From assembly GCF_000172555.1 (NCBI RefSeq), contig NZ_ABOX02000020.1, positions 1-64,000 of the forward strand: DNA of 64,000 nt. The letters run 5' to 3'. Position numbers and translations under genes: made by a program. This document shows positions 1-10,549 of the stretch, in pieces. Each line of letters opens with the position of its first letter. Position 1 is the first letter of the stretch. Source of the DNA: Pedosphaera parvula Ellin514. GTDB taxonomy: Bacteria; Verrucomicrobiota; Verrucomicrobiia; Limisphaerales; Pedosphaeraceae. The notes under the pieces are model-generated. The model worked only from the letters and a program-made list of their open reading frames with translations. It had not been told where the DNA came from and did no database searches.

Positions 1-1
1 G

Positions 2-3000
2 ATGCGATGCGAACATCTGCAAGACCCGCTTGGAATTGACGTGGTCAAGCCGCGCCTTAGCTGGGTTCTTACGTCAACAAACCGTGGCTGTCATCAAACA
101 GCTTATCAAGTCCTGGTGGCCTCAAGTCCGGCAATTCTTGCGCAGAATCAGGGTGATATGTGGAACAGTGGCAAGGTGGTTTCAGACCAGTCAATTCTCG
201 CTGCATACGATGGACAGCCACTGGTCTCGGGTCATCAGTATTACTGGAAGGTGCGAGTCTGGGATCAGGACGGGACCGCTTCAGCATGGAGTCCCACCGC
301 GGCGTGGAGCATGGGGTTGCTCAGTCCTTCCGATTGGAGTGCCAACTGGATTGGGATGAACACTGACACAAACATTTTACCCGCCCCGCCAAGTCCGATG
401 CTGCGGAAGACCTTCACCGTGAGTAAACCGGTTGCACGGGCGACTGCCTATATATGCGGCCTTGGTTACTATGAACTTCAACTGAACGGCGCAAAGGTCG
501 GTGACCACGTTTTGGACCCGACTTGGACGCGATATGATGACCATTCCGACTATGTCACCTACGATGTGACGACGAACCTCCTTCAAGGTCAAAACGCTTT
601 GGGGATTCAGCTTGCCAACGGTTTCTACAACCAATGGACGACGGATGCATGGAACACCTACAACGCTCCGTGGCGCGCATTGCCGCAGACGATCATGCAA
701 TTGGACGTCGAATACACCGACGGAACAAGCATGCGTGTGATCAGCGATCAAACATGGAAAGCTTCGACTGGTCCGCTGCTGCTGGATGCAACAAGATTGG
801 GTGAAGTATACGATGCTCGACTGGAGCAACAGGGCTGGGCGGCCGCCAGTTACAACGACTCGGCCTGGGGCTCGGCTATCTTGCGAGAGGGTATCAGGGG
901 AGATTTGATAGCCCCGAATGCCGAACCGATCCGGGTCAAAAAAACAATGTCTCCTGTTAAAATCATTCCTGTTTCAGGTCAGCCCGGAGTTTACACGTTC
1001 GATTTTGGTCAGAACCTGGTTGGATGGGGGCGCTTATCAGTCACCGGCCCTGCGGGGACGGTGGTGACGATGGTGTTTGGCGAAAAAACCAACAGCAACG
1101 GCTCGGTGGATCAAGGCAACATCAATGTCTATGTGGATTCCCAGCGGACTTATTTTCAGAAGGACATTTACACCCTCAAAGGCGGAGGCGTGGAAGTTTG
1201 GGAGCCACGCTTTACCTATCATGGTTTCCGGTACGCCCAGGTTTCAGGGCTTCCATCAGCACCGACAACCAACACACTCGTAGCCCGTGTGTTGAACACC
1301 GATTTCGAGTCGGCGGGAAGTTTTCTTTGTTCCAGCGATTTGCTCAACCGGATTGAGACGAATACATTGTGGTCGTACCTCGGTAATTTCGTCGGCATTC
1401 CGACTGACTGTCCGCACCGGGAAAAGAACGGTTGGACCGGTGACGCCCAGCTTGCCTGCGAAATCGGCCTGACGCATTTCGGCAGCGCCGCTGCTTACAC
1501 GCGCTGGCTCCGGGAATTTCGCCCGGAGGAATTTGCCAGCGGAGGTTATGGCGTTCTCCCCAACGCTGTCTGGGGCGCCAGCGTGGGGCCGCCGTGGGAG
1601 TCCGCATATTTGATCATCCCGTGGTCCATTTATCAGCATTGTGGCGATGAACGCATCCTGACGAACAATTATGTCGGGATGAAGGCGTATGTGGATTACC
1701 TGACCAGTGTCGCGTCGGGAAACATCGTTTCGTTTGGCTTGGGCGACTGGTTGCCTGCGGCCACGACAACTCCCACATCTGTGACCGGCACGACTTACTA
1801 TTATCAAGACGCTTTGATCGTAGCCCGCACGGCAGCGCTGATGGGAAACACGGCTGAATCGCTGCAATACAGCAATCTGGCTGCGCAGATCAAGACGTCA
1901 TTCAATAGCACCTTTTACAATTCAACAACGAAACTTTATTCGGTGGGCAGCCAGACGGCGCAGTCGGCCGCGCTCTATTTCGGATTGGCGGATACGAATC
2001 AGGTTCCAGCAGTCGCCAAAACGTTGGCCGATAATGTTCGAGGGGTAGGCAACACCGTTGACACGGGAATCCTCGGTTCGAAGTATCTACTGCGTGCACT
2101 CTGTGACAACGGTCAGTCCGATACCGCGTTGGCGCTCGCGACCCAGACAACCTACCCGAGTTGGGGTTACACGGTCCTGTCCGGTGGTACTACGTTGTGG
2201 GAAACCTGGAACGGAACCGGGAGCATTGATTCCCTCAATCACGTGATGTTTGGCGATATTTCGGCGTGGTTCATTCAGTATCTCGCCGGCATCCGCCCCG
2301 GAGCGCCGGGCTACAAGACTGTGACTATCAAACCCGAGATCGTGAGTGGGCTGACCTGGGCACAGGCAACCCACGAATCGCCTTATGGAACGATTTCCAG
2401 CGCGTGGCAATTGAGCGGACAGGACGTCAACCTTAACATCACCATTCCGCCGGGAGCGGTGGCCAAGGTTTATCTACCAACGATGGGTGGTAGTGCGACA
2501 AATCTGGTCATCAAAGAAACTGGCACAACCATCTGGCAGGGTGGCGCCATCGCAGCCAGTGTTTCCAGCGTGACGTTCGATCACTTTGAAGGTGGTGGCG
2601 CGCAGACCTATTCTGTTTGGTCGGTTGCTTCGGGAAGTTACCAGTTCGCGTGGAATGTTTTGCCGGTCCCGAACGGTTTGACTGCGAAGGCCGGCAACCG
2701 TTGGGTGAGTTTAAACTGGAATGCAGTGCCGGGCGCGACCGGTTACAACGTGAAACGTTCCACGGCGTCAGGCGGGCCTTACGCGACATTGGTCAGTGGT
2801 TTGAACACCACCAATTACAATGATGCGCCGCTGAGCAATGGCGTCACCTGGTATTATGTCGTCTCTGCGGTTTACTCGAATGGCGAGAGCTTTAATTCTT
2901 CCGAGGCCAGTGCCAAACCGAGTGAGATTCTGAATGCAGGTTTTGAAATCCCACACATTGGTGGCGGCTACATGTATACCCCGCAGGGCGTTTCGTGGAA

Positions 3001-3925
3001 TTTTACCGGAGGCACCGACAACGGCTCGGGCATCGCGGCGAACAATAGCGGCTTTACCTCTGAAAATCCGTCGGCCCCCGAGGGAACACAAGTAGGATTT
3101 GTTCAATCAAACGGGGTTATTTCACAAATCTTGTCCGGCTTCATTCCTGGAACGCACTACACCATCACTTTTGCCGCCGCGCAACGAGCGGGTGGCAACC
3201 AACATGGTGGAGAATCCTGGGACGTGAGGATTGATGGAAATGTGATCGCTAGCTTCAATCCCGGACCAACTGCCACCAGCTATGTGGACTATACTGCCAA
3301 TTTCACAGCGACGGCGGCAAACCACAGCCTTGCATTTGTCGGTACAGATTTGGCCACTGGTGACAACACGGTTTTCCTGGATAGTGTGCGAGTGTCTCCT
3401 TCGCTTCAGCCTGCTCCTATAATGGTAACATTGACGAGCCCGATCAATAACACCGGATTTGCTACAGGCATGCTGGTTAATCTCGCTGCAACAGTAAACA
3501 GCAATGGAAATACCATCAACTCGGTACAGTTCTATGCCAGTACCAACACTCTGATTGGCACGGATACCAGCGCGCCGTATACGTACATTTGGACCAATCC
3601 AACTGCAGGTAACTACAAGGTGTTTGCACGGGCGATCTTCAACGGTGGCAATGTCTCTGATTCCGGTGTTGTGAACATTGTCGTTACCAATCTGCCGCCG
3701 GTGATTCAAGGCATTAACTCAATCCCTGGCGGTCAATACTTTTCCATTGGAGGCACTGGTCAAGCGGGGCAGCCTGTCGTCTTGATGACCACTGCAGGCT
3801 TGTCGGCTCCAGTGCTGTGGTCCCCGCTGGCTACCAATCAAGCCGATGCCAATGGCCATGTTGTTTTCTCAAACCTTGCGGCAACAAACCAACAACAATT
3901 TTATCGTCTCGCGGCTCCGCAGTGA
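2..3925 (+). CDS. GH78 alpha-L-rhamnosidase, multidomain, 5' partial
   Basis: Likely hydrolyses terminal alpha-L-rhamnose from plant polysaccharides such as rhamnogalacturonan. The reading frame opens at the window edge on the RCEHLQDPLGIDVVKPRLSW motif that normally follows a signal peptide in GH78, so the true start lies upstream. The catalytic (alpha/alpha)6 barrel carries the GH78 acidic set: D469, E474 and D481 in TDCPHREKNGWTGD, and the probable base E734 in TLWETWNG. After it come a fibronectin type III domain (about 888-975), a jelly-roll-like module starting NAGFE (about 978-1140), a bacterial Ig-like domain (about 1140-1237) and a C-terminal domain ending QQFYRLAAPQ. That ending resembles the C-termini of the proteins at 19751 and 24432. 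The appended domains imply an exported, surface-held enzyme. Family call is firm; substrate is inferred from the family. Confidence 0.93.
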   Translation: MRCEHLQDPLGIDVVKPRLSWVLTSTNRGCHQTAYQVLVASSPAILAQNQGDMWNSGKVVSDQSILAAYDGQPLVSGHQYYWKVRVWDQDGTASAWSPTAAWSMGLLSPSDWSANWIGMNTDTNILPAPPSPMLRKTFTVSKPVARATAYICGLGYYELQLNGAKVGDHVLDPTWTRYDDHSDYVTYDVTTNLLQGQNALGIQLANGFYNQWTTDAWNTYNAPWRALPQTIMQLDVEYTDGTSMRVISDQTWKASTGPLLLDATRLGEVYDARLEQQGWAAASYNDSAWGSAILREGIRGDLIAPNAEPIRVKKTMSPVKIIPVSGQPGVYTFDFGQNLVGWGRLSVTGPAGTVVTMVFGEKTNSNGSVDQGNINVYVDSQRTYFQKDIYTLKGGGVEVWEPRFTYHGFRYAQVSGLPSAPTTNTLVARVLNTDFESAGSFLCSSDLLNRIETNTLWSYLGNFVGIPTDCPHREKNGWTGDAQLACEIGLTHFGSAAAYTRWLREFRPEEFASGGYGVLPNAVWGASVGPPWESAYLIIPWSIYQHCGDERILTNNYVGMKAYVDYLTSVASGNIVSFGLGDWLPAATTTPTSVTGTTYYYQDALIVARTAALMGNTAESLQYSNLAAQIKTSFNSTFYNSTTKLYSVGSQTAQSAALYFGLADTNQVPAVAKTLADNVRGVGNTVDTGILGSKYLLRALCDNGQSDTALALATQTTYPSWGYTVLSGGTTLWETWNGTGSIDSLNHVMFGDISAWFIQYLAGIRPGAPGYKTVTIKPEIVSGLTWAQATHESPYGTISSAWQLSGQDVNLNITIPPGAVAKVYLPTMGGSATNLVIKETGTTIWQGGAIAASVSSVTFDHFEGGGAQTYSVWSVASGSYQFAWNVLPVPNGLTAKAGNRWVSLNWNAVPGATGYNVKRSTASGGPYATLVSGLNTTNYNDAPLSNGVTWYYVVSAVYSNGESFNSSEASAKPSEILNAGFEIPHIGGGYMYTPQGVSWNFTGGTDNGSGIAANNSGFTSENPSAPEGTQVGFVQSNGVISQILSGFIPGTHYTITFAAAQRAGGNQHGGESWDVRIDGNVIASFNPGPTATSYVDYTANFTATAANHSLAFVGTDLATGDNTVFLDSVRVSPSLQPAPIMVTLTSPINNTGFATGMLVNLAATVNSNGNTINSVQFYASTNTLIGTDTSAPYTYIWTNPTAGNYKVFARAIFNGGNVSDSGVVNIVVTNLPPVIQGINSIPGGQYFSIGGTGQAGQPVVLMTTAGLSAPVLWSPLATNQADANGHVVFSNLAATNQQQFYRLAAPQ

Positions 3926-3977
3926 CTTTGATCCGTCTGAGCGTCGCAAATGCCGTACGGGGAACTAGCACGAACTC

Positions 3978-6900
3978 ATGAACGATGAACCCGATCGGGA
4001 TTTAGCAGTGTTCACGGAGGCAGTCCAGATGCCTGTCGGTGAGCGGACTGCCTATTTGGAGTTTGCATGCGCAAACGACCCCGGTCTGCGCGAGCGTGTC
4101 GATGCATTATTGCGAGCCCACGAAAAGGCAGGAGACTTTCTGGGAAAATTCCCAGTGGATGCAGCACTTGGGGGTGGACGCACACTGTCGGCGGGACCAG
4201 GACCGGGTGACAGAATTGGTCATTACAAATTGTTGCAGCAGATCGGCGAAGGCGGCTGCGGCATTGTTTTCATGGCGGAGCAGCATGAGCCGGTACGACG
4301 TTTGGTGGCTCTTAAGGTCATCAAGGCGGGCATGGACACAAAGAGTGTCATAGCCCGCTTTGAGGCTGAGCGGCAGGCGCTGGCGATGATGGATCACCCA
4401 AATATCGCCAAAGTGCTGGAGGCCGGAGCTACGGATGCTGGCAGGCCTTACTTCGTCATGGAGTTGGTTCGTGGAGTAAAGATCACGGAATACTGCGACC
4501 AGAATTCATTGACGACTTCCGCTCGCCTGCAACTTTTTATTCTGGTTTGTGAGGCGGTGCAGCATGCGCATCAGAAGGGAATCATCCATCGAGACATCAA
4601 GCCTTCAAACATCCTGGTGACAACTACCGCCGAGGGTAAAGCTCTACCGAAAGTCATTGATTTTGGAATTGCTAAAGCGACCACGAACCAACGGTTGACC
4701 GATAAGACACTCTTCACAGCGTTTGAAATGCTGATTGGAACGCCCGCATACATGAGTCCGGAGCAAGCGGCGCTGACCAGTGTGGACGTGGACACTCGAA
4801 CGGATATCTACAGCTTGGGGGTTCTACTTTACGAACTGCTGACCAGCAAGACGCCATTTGATGCTCACGAGCTTCTGAAGGCAGGGCTCGATGAGATTCG
4901 ACGTGTAATTCGCGAGCAGGAGCCAGTGCGGCCTTCAACGCGATTAAGCACAATGGCGGGGCAAGACTTGACTACGATAGCTCAATGTAGGCGTGCCGAG
5001 CCACCCAAGCTAGTTCGTGCCCTAACAGGTGATCTCGACTGGATCGTGATGAAGGCGCTGGAGAAAGATCGAGCGCGCCGCTACCAGACTGCCAGTGGGA
5101 TGGCACAAGACATCCAGCATTACGTGGTGGGCGAGGCGGTTGCTGCCAGACCCCCCAATGCTCTCTACAAGTTTCAAAAGTTATTTCTCCGGAACAAACT
5201 ATTATTCGGCGGGCTCGGCATTATCGCCGTTTTGCTGGTCGCGGGTTTAGGCATCACGACCTGGCTGTTAGCCAAGGAAAATCGGACGCGTCTGGAGGCA
5301 GATAGCGCTCGCTCGCAAGCGGAGGCGGATAAAAAGTATGCTTTAAGTGAGGCAGCCAAAAGCCGACAAGTGACCCAGTTCATGGAGGACATGCTGCAAG
5401 GAGTGGGTCCGTCAGTCGCACGTGGTCGAGACACCGCAATGTTGAAGGAGATTCTTGATAAGGCTGCTGAGCGTGTCGGCAAAGAATTGACCAACCAGCC
5501 GGCCGTCGAAGCGGAGCTGCGAAGCATGATTGGCAGCGTCTATCATGAGCTCGCGCTGTATGATAAGGCAGAAACCATGCATCGTGCGGCGCTGGCCAAC
5601 TACAACCGACTTTTTGGCACCGAGAATAAGGAAGTAGCTGCATCGCTGAACAATCTAGCGCGCGTGTTGCTGGAAGAAGGCAGACGGGACGAGGCGGAAA
5701 GTGCATTTCGGGAGGCATTAGCCATCCGGCAAAGAATATTTGGCAATGAGCACCCTGACGTTGCCACCTCCCTCCAAGGTTTGTCCGAGGTGCTCCGGCG
5801 CAAAGGGAATCAGTCCGAGGCAGTAAGGCTCAATGTGGAGGCATTGGAGATGCGTCGGAAGGTGTTGGGTAACGACAATCTGGAGGTTGCTGATTCTCTG
5901 CACAAGCTGGCAGCCTTGGTGGCGGAAAGAGGTGAGTTTGCCCAAGCTGAATCCATGGAGCGCGAGGTTTTGGCAATGCAACGCAAATTCGTCGGTGATG
6001 AGCATCCAATGATTGCTACGACGCTCCTCAACTTGAACATCATGCTATGCGGCCAAGGCAAGCAAGAGGAGGCAGAAATGGGACATCGCCAGGTGCTGGC
6101 GATGCAACGCAGGCTTTACGGCGACGAACATCCGGCTGTGGCGGTTAGTCTTGAAAGCCTTGGATTGATTCTCCAGCAGCGAGGGAAGTTGGCTGAGGCT
6201 GAAATCAACCTGCGCGAAGCACTTTCAATACAAGGCAAGTTCCTGAGCGATGAAAGTCCACAACGGCTCACATTTTTCCGACATTTGGCCGAATTGCTCG
6301 AAGTCGCCGGCAAGTTGGCGGAAGCTGAAACCGTGTATAGGCAAATGCTGGATATGCGAGTCAAAAGTTTGGGCGAGGAACACCTGGATGTGGCTGAATC
6401 GCTCGATGCTTTGGCAAACGTGCTCCAAGCCCAAGGCAAGTTGACTGAGGCTGAGACAATGTATCGCCGAGCTCTCAAAATTAGACGTAAACTCTTGGGT
6501 GACGTGCATCAGCTCGTAGCTGATTCAGTCAACAAACTTCTCTCCTTACTTCTGAGCCAGAAAAAATTTGGCGAAGCTGAGCAAAGTTTAACCATGTTTC
6601 TTACCCCGGCATTAGTTGGCAATCCTCGAAGCGTCACTTTATTGAATGCGCGGGTCGAACTCTTTGCGAGGCAGGGCCGGTGGAAAGAGGCCGCTGTAGA
6701 TGCAAGCATCGTCCTTGAGTATCAACCAACAAATAATCTGGCTTACCACACTTTGGCGCCGCTGCTGGTCGCTTCCAGAGACCTCGTCCTCTATCAACGG
6801 CTTTGCCAAAGAATGATGAGTCAATTTGCAGGCACAACCGATGCTTGCGCTGCTGACCGCATGGCCAAAGATTGTCTCATGCTTCCATTGTCGGAAGTGA

Positions 6901-7307
6901 ATTTTCAGCTGGTTGGCAACCTGGCTGATACTGCCGTCACGAACGGCAGCGAACTGGTTGCGATTCCCTTTTTCCAAACTTGCAAAGCGCTGGCAGAATA
7001 TCGACAAGGGCGTTTTACCGCAGCCAGAGAGTGGGCGCAAAAGGCCTTGGAAGGACGTATTGTGTTCGCTCAGGCCGAGGCTTATCCCGTTCTGGCGATG
7101 GCCCATTACCGGCTGAACCAAAAGGACAATGCCCGTGCCGTGTTAGTGATGGGCAAGGACTTTGTTAAAAACAATTTGCCCCAGGTCGATAGCGATGATT
7201 TTGGTGTCGATTGGCGTGACTGGATCATCACCCAGGCGTTGATCGACGAAGCCACTGCGCTCATCGAAGGTAAACCTGCCTCGGAAAGCAACCCATACAA
7301 AAAATAA
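3978..7307 (+). CDS. Transmembrane Ser/Thr protein kinase with TPR repeats
   Basis: A Hanks-type kinase of 1109 residues. The kinase domain spans about residues 83-390: glycine loop [10 protein letters not shown] (from 89), ATP lysine K113 in ALKVIK, catalytic HRDIKPSN with D206, DFG at 228-230 and SPE at 260-262. All key residues are present, so activity is expected. The first 60 residues form a short helical region common in these kinases. A single membrane segment lies near residues 405-430, followed by a coiled-coil-like stretch and about ten tetratricopeptide repeats (roughly 500-1000), probably for protein binding. The sigma-factor gene lies 173 bp downstream on the same strand; kinases of this design commonly pair with that sigma group in Planctomycetota, Acidobacteriota and Verrucomicrobiota. 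The phosphorylation target is unknown. Confidence 0.95.
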   Translation: MNDEPDRDLAVFTEAVQMPVGERTAYLEFACANDPGLRERVDALLRAHEKAGDFLGKFPVDAALGGGRTLSAGPGPGDRIGHYKLLQQIGEGGCGIVFMAEQHEPVRRLVALKVIKAGMDTKSVIARFEAERQALAMMDHPNIAKVLEAGATDAGRPYFVMELVRGVKITEYCDQNSLTTSARLQLFILVCEAVQHAHQKGIIHRDIKPSNILVTTTAEGKALPKVIDFGIAKATTNQRLTDKTLFTAFEMLIGTPAYMSPEQAALTSVDVDTRTDIYSLGVLLYELLTSKTPFDAHELLKAGLDEIRRVIREQEPVRPSTRLSTMAGQDLTTIAQCRRAEPPKLVRALTGDLDWIVMKALEKDRARRYQTASGMAQDIQHYVVGEAVAARPPNALYKFQKLFLRNKLLFGGLGIIAVLLVAGLGITTWLLAKENRTRLEADSARSQAEADKKYALSEAAKSRQVTQFMEDMLQGVGPSVARGRDTAMLKEILDKAAERVGKELTNQPAVEAELRSMIGSVYHELALYDKAETMHRAALANYNRLFGTENKEVAASLNNLARVLLEEGRRDEAESAFREALAIRQRIFGNEHPDVATSLQGLSEVLRRKGNQSEAVRLNVEALEMRRKVLGNDNLEVADSLHKLAALVAERGEFAQAESMEREVLAMQRKFVGDEHPMIATTLLNLNIMLCGQGKQEEAEMGHRQVLAMQRRLYGDEHPAVAVSLESLGLILQQRGKLAEAEINLREALSIQGKFLSDESPQRLTFFRHLAELLEVAGKLAEAETVYRQMLDMRVKSLGEEHLDVAESLDALANVLQAQGKLTEAETMYRRALKIRRKLLGDVHQLVADSVNKLLSLLLSQKKFGEAEQSLTMFLTPALVGNPRSVTLLNARVELFARQGRWKEAAVDASIVLEYQPTNNLAYHTLAPLLVASRDLVLYQRLCQRMMSQFAGTTDACAADRMAKDCLMLPLSEVNFQLVGNLADTAVTNGSELVAIPFFQTCKALAEYRQGRFTAAREWAQKALEGRIVFAQAEAYPVLAMAHYRLNQKDNARAVLVMGKDFVKNNLPQVDSDDFGVDWRDWIITQALIDEATALIEGKPASESNPYKK

Positions 7308-7480
7308 ACTCCAGGCATGAAGGAAGATCGAACGGACTTTGATCAGGATGTATCTGCCAGGAGCTGATCCGTCACGTCAGCCTCGACGCGGAATCTACGT
7401 TTGATGAATCTGAAGAAAAGAATGGCCTCTGAGAAATCTCACTGATAAATTCTGCGATGAAACGCTGTATCTCAGGAAAC

Positions 7481-8032
7481 ATGAGCGATGTCACACAACT
7501 GTTAGCTTTCATAGGAGACGATGCCAAATCCGCAGAACAGTTGCTCTCACTCGTTTACGATGAATTGCGGCGACTCGCGACCTACAGGATGTCCCGAGAA
7601 GCACCCGGCCAGACGCTCCAACCGACTGCGCTCGTACACGAAGCATGGTTGCGATTGGCTGATGGCAAAGTGCCGAGATTTGAAAATCGTGCTCACTTCT
7701 TTTCCGCTGCCGCCGAAGCGATGCGCCGCATCCTCATAGACCGTGCTCGCCGCAAACTCACCCGGCGTCACGGCAGCGGACTAGAGCGGGTGGACATCGA
7801 TGGGTACGATCTGGCAGCTCCTGATGAGGACGATCAAGTACTGGCCATGCACGAGGCATTGGACAAACTTGCCAGGAGGTATCCCGTACAGGCCGAGTTG
7901 GTCAAGTTGCGCTATTTTGGCGGCCTGACAAATGAGGAAGCGGCTCAGCTTCTTGGCATTTCTGTCGCCACGGCAAAGAATTACTGGACGTTCGCGCGTG
8001 CGTGGCTTTTCCAAGAGATCAAAGGTTCCTAG
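7481..8032 (+). CDS. ECF RNA polymerase sigma factor (TIGR02999-like)
   Basis: A 183-residue extracytoplasmic-function sigma factor. Region 2 includes LVYDELRRLATYRMSRE and the hallmark QPTALVHEAWLRL; the helix MRRILIDRARRK follows, and region 4 (LVKLRYFGGLTNEEAAQLLG then SVATAKNYW) binds the -35 element. An ATG eight codons earlier (7457) is possible, but AGGAAAC directly before 7481 is a good ribosome site and the family normally begins near MSDVTQLL. No anti-sigma gene is visible; the neighbouring Ser/Thr kinase is the likely regulator, a pairing known for this group but inferred here. Usually the sigma gene precedes the kinase; here it follows. Confidence 0.92.
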   Translation: MSDVTQLLAFIGDDAKSAEQLLSLVYDELRRLATYRMSREAPGQTLQPTALVHEAWLRLADGKVPRFENRAHFFSAAAEAMRRILIDRARRKLTRRHGSGLERVDIDGYDLAAPDEDDQVLAMHEALDKLARRYPVQAELVKLRYFGGLTNEEAAQLLGISVATAKNYWTFARAWLFQEIKGS

Positions 8033-8410
8033 TCTGTCGCCAGTCAATTCTGAATCTGAACTGCTTCACCTTTCTTCATCGTTTCCCGAAGAACTGGCCA
8101 TCTCGCAGATTGGGCATGCAGAGTTCTGCCGAGCATCGCACTGACTCTTCTGCGGACTGCGAATCTTCATTTTGTGGATGAGGTGTCCTATCAGCAAGCA
8201 GCGGCGGGAGGCGAATTCCGGTAGAGCTACAGTGAGGAGGATCACTTTAGCCAGAATGACTACATGACGGTAAGTTTTTCAAATTCGGTTAGCCTTTCTT
8301 TTCCGAAATCTCGCATTACTTAATGATGATAAGAATCGAGATGAAAATCAAAACTATCCGACAACGGGAATCGACTTGATACAACTGCTGAATCCCTAAA
8401 GACAATATTC
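8033..8410. other. Intergenic stretch, no gene recognised
   Basis: About 380 bases between the sigma factor and the DoxX-like gene. I see no convincing coding frame, RNA gene or strong terminator. The last 120 bases are AT-rich and probably hold the promoter of the following gene, but no clear -35/-10 pair stands out. Confidence 0.4.
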
Positions 8411-8836
8411 ATGAAACTCGCCTCTAACATCGCTGGAATTCTGCTCGGACTAGTTTTCAATGTCGTCGCGTTCAACTACTTCTTTCACTTTTTTCCCATG
8501 CCAGCCCCGCCCGCAGATTCGCCGCCTGGGCATTTCCTGGGTGCCATGATACCAACTGGCTACTTTGCATTCGTGAAATTGCTCGAAATTGCAGGTGGGG
8601 TTCTCGTCGCAATCCCACGCACAAGAGCACTTGGCCTGCTAACGCTAGGTCCAATCGTCGTCAATATACTTTGCTTCCACATTTTCCTCGTCAAGGGCGC
8701 TGGACTGATTCCGATGCCATCACTGGTCGCGTTGCTGTCACTATTTTTGCTATGGACGAGCCGAGGGGCTTTTTCGGCAATGCTGCTGGCGCCTAGGGAA
8801 TCACGGCGACTTGAAGAGAATGTTCGCAGCGCATGA
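8411..8836 (+). CDS. DoxX-like small membrane protein
   Basis: A 141-residue protein with four predicted membrane helices (about 7-27, 50-70, 75-95, 100-120), resembling the DoxX/DoxD-like family, whose members are often linked to redox or thiol stress. It shares the motif GPIVVNILCFHIF and the early FFHFFPMP pattern with the product of 41511-41948 (GPVIVNILCFHAF, FLHFIPMP), so the two are paralogues. It lies head-to-tail with the 3' end of a minus-strand LysR gene. Biochemical function is not established. Confidence 0.75.
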   Translation: MKLASNIAGILLGLVFNVVAFNYFFHFFPMPAPPADSPPGHFLGAMIPTGYFAFVKLLEIAGGVLVAIPRTRALGLLTLGPIVVNILCFHIFLVKGAGLIPMPSLVALLSLFLLWTSRGAFSAMLLAPRESRRLEENVRSA

Positions 8837-8848
8837 GGGAGTTTCATG

Positions 8849-9769
8849 CTACACCAAATTCGCCTTTCGTTTATGGCTTTGTTTCCCTGCAGACGAGGAA
8901 AGAGCGTTGAGCAGAGCGCTCAACGGCTCTACAACTTTCCCGCGCTGCCAGACGACATCCAAGTTCCAGGTTGCTGTTTCGTCAGCAATCGGGATCAAGG
9001 ACACACCGGGGCCGGCTCGATGGCGCACGAAACCTGGCAGGAGCAAGACCGCGTGGTCGTTAGCTACAAGCTCGAGCCCTTCGGCAAGGCTTTGAGGCTG
9101 GCCAATAAACTTTACCCTGAATTTCCCGAGTTTTCGGCAAAGCTGGGCAACCCGGCGATTATATCCGGGCATGTCGCATTCGAGCCCACTTACGAATGCC
9201 TCACCTTTCAATTCGGCCAGTCGCACTCGTTTTCGAGAAGCAAGAGAATGGTCCGCTGGCAGGAAAACAAGACTTGGAACAGTAGCCACCCGACGGGTGG
9301 AAAAATCAAGTGCGAGGAGGTCACCAGCCTGGTCCATCAGCCCCACGTCGATCTTGCCATGGCGCAAAGCAGATATTTGTTCACCGGGCGAAAGATCGTG
9401 CAACTGCAACTTCACAGCCGGATAGGCCTGGCGCAGTTCGGTAAGGGCGGGGTTGAGATAATCAAGCGCGGCAGAGCCGACGTAGCCGATACGCAGCCGC
9501 TTACTAGCGCCGCACACAATTCGACGGACCTCCAGCATGGCGGCATCGTAGCTCGCAAGACATGGCCCCATCCGCGCCGCCAGAGCGTGGCCCCCGGTGG
9601 TTGGTTGCACTCCAGTGGAACTACGCTCCAAAAGTTTTCCGCCAACTTCGTGTTCAAGAGCCTGCATTTGCCGCGAAAGTGCGGATTGCGACAGACTCAA
9701 ACGCGTGGCGGCACGATGCAGACTGCCTTCCTCGATCACGCAAAGGAACGCGCGAATTTGCAAAATCAT
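8849..9769 (-). CDS. LysR-family transcriptional regulator
   Basis: A 306-residue LTTR with an N-terminal winged HTH (MILQIRAFLCVIEEGSLHRA, then LSLSQSALSRQMQALEHEVG) and a periplasmic-binding-like effector domain from about residue 85 (LRIGYVGSAALDYLNPALTE). The frame can be opened at 9793, but that would place a perfect palindrome inside the coding region, and LTTRs start within a few residues of the HTH, so I chose 9769. It is divergent from the nitroreductase at 9858, which it probably controls through the palindrome at 9780-9800. The effector is unknown. Confidence 0.9.
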   Translation of the reverse strand: MILQIRAFLCVIEEGSLHRAATRLSLSQSALSRQMQALEHEVGGKLLERSSTGVQPTTGGHALAARMGPCLASYDAAMLEVRRIVCGASKRLRIGYVGSAALDYLNPALTELRQAYPAVKLQLHDLSPGEQISALRHGKIDVGLMDQAGDLLALDFSTRRVATVPSLVFLPADHSLASRKRVRLAELKGEAFVSGLECDMPGYNRRVAQLCRKLGKFRVKFIGQPQSLAEGLELVANDHAVLLLPGFVRHRAGPGVSLIPIADETATWNLDVVWQRGKVVEPLSALLNALSSSAGKQSHKRKANLV

Positions 9770-9779
9770 AAACGGAACA

Positions 9780-9800
9780 GTGATGCAAAACATGCATCAC
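9780..9800. promoter_or_regulatory. Perfect palindrome, likely LysR operator
   Basis: The arms GTGATGCA and TGCATCAC are exact inverted repeats around AAACA. The inner ATGCA-N5-TGCAT matches the T-N11-A pattern of LysR-type sites. It lies between the divergent lysR-type gene and the nitroreductase gene, where LTTRs normally bind to control themselves and the divergent operon. Confidence 0.65.
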
Positions 9801-9857
9801 CGCAATCACCAATCAGCGTTACCCGAACAACTCTTCTCTGAATAATCTAAAAACATC

Positions 9858-10511
9858 ATGAATACGAATATTTCGCCCAGACAACTTCTCGGACAACTTA
9901 ATTGGCGCTACGCAGTGAAGCAGTTTGATTCCGCTCGCAAAATCAGCCCCGAGGTTTGGACTACGCTTGAGGACGCGCTGGTGCTTACTCCGTCAAGCGG
10001 GGGGTTGCAGCCCTGGGCGTTTATCGTGGTCGATGATCCTGCAATCAGGGAAAAGCTTGTATCCGCCTCTTATGGTCAAACCAAGGTTAAGGAAGCATCT
10101 CACCTCGTGGTTTTTGCCGCCAAGCAGAACTTCAGCGCAGCGGATGTCGATGCGCATATCAAGCGGACTGCTGAAGTCCAAGGCCAAACCGTTGAAGCGC
10201 TGGCCCCGTTTCGCGACATGCTCGTTGGTGGAATTGTGAACGCGATGGATCGGCCTGCGCTCAAGGCATGGGCTGGACGACAAGTTGCCATCGCACTAGG
10301 CAACCTCCTCACCAGTGCCGCACTGCTGGGAATTGACGCCTGTCCCATGGAGGGTTTTGTGCCCGCTCAGTACGACTCAATCCTTGGTCTTGAAAGTAAA
10401 GGACTAAGTGCTGTGGCAATTTGCACACTCGGCTTCCGCTCTGAAAAGGACACGTTCGCTGCCCTCCCAAAAGTTCGCTTCCGCAAAGAACAGGTAATCT
10501 TTCACATCTGA
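9858..10511 (+). CDS. Nitroreductase-family NAD(P)H oxidoreductase
   Basis: A 217-residue flavoprotein of the NfsB/YdjA-like nitroreductase fold, which uses bound FMN and NAD(P)H to reduce nitroaromatics or quinones. Typical features are the early RYAVKQFDSARKIS motif (FMN phosphate contact), PSSGGLQPWAFIVV (flavin loop) and the late GIDACPMEGF segment. Length is normal. It is the first gene of a plus-strand run (nitroreductase, isochorismatase-like, SnoaL, SDR, SDR) and is divergent from a LysR regulator across a clear palindrome, which suggests induction by a toxic electrophile. The natural substrate cannot be read from sequence. Confidence 0.9.
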   Translation: MNTNISPRQLLGQLNWRYAVKQFDSARKISPEVWTTLEDALVLTPSSGGLQPWAFIVVDDPAIREKLVSASYGQTKVKEASHLVVFAAKQNFSAADVDAHIKRTAEVQGQTVEALAPFRDMLVGGIVNAMDRPALKAWAGRQVAIALGNLLTSAALLGIDACPMEGFVPAQYDSILGLESKGLSAVAICTLGFRSEKDTFAALPKVRFRKEQVIFHI

Positions 10512-10549
10512 AACTCGTACCAGACAGCAACCAATAGAAAAGACAAATA

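Noticed and set aside
8846-9841. A 331-codon plus-strand frame opposite the LysR gene
   Set aside because: It is antisense to a clear LTTR, has no recognisable motif and would swallow the operator palindrome.
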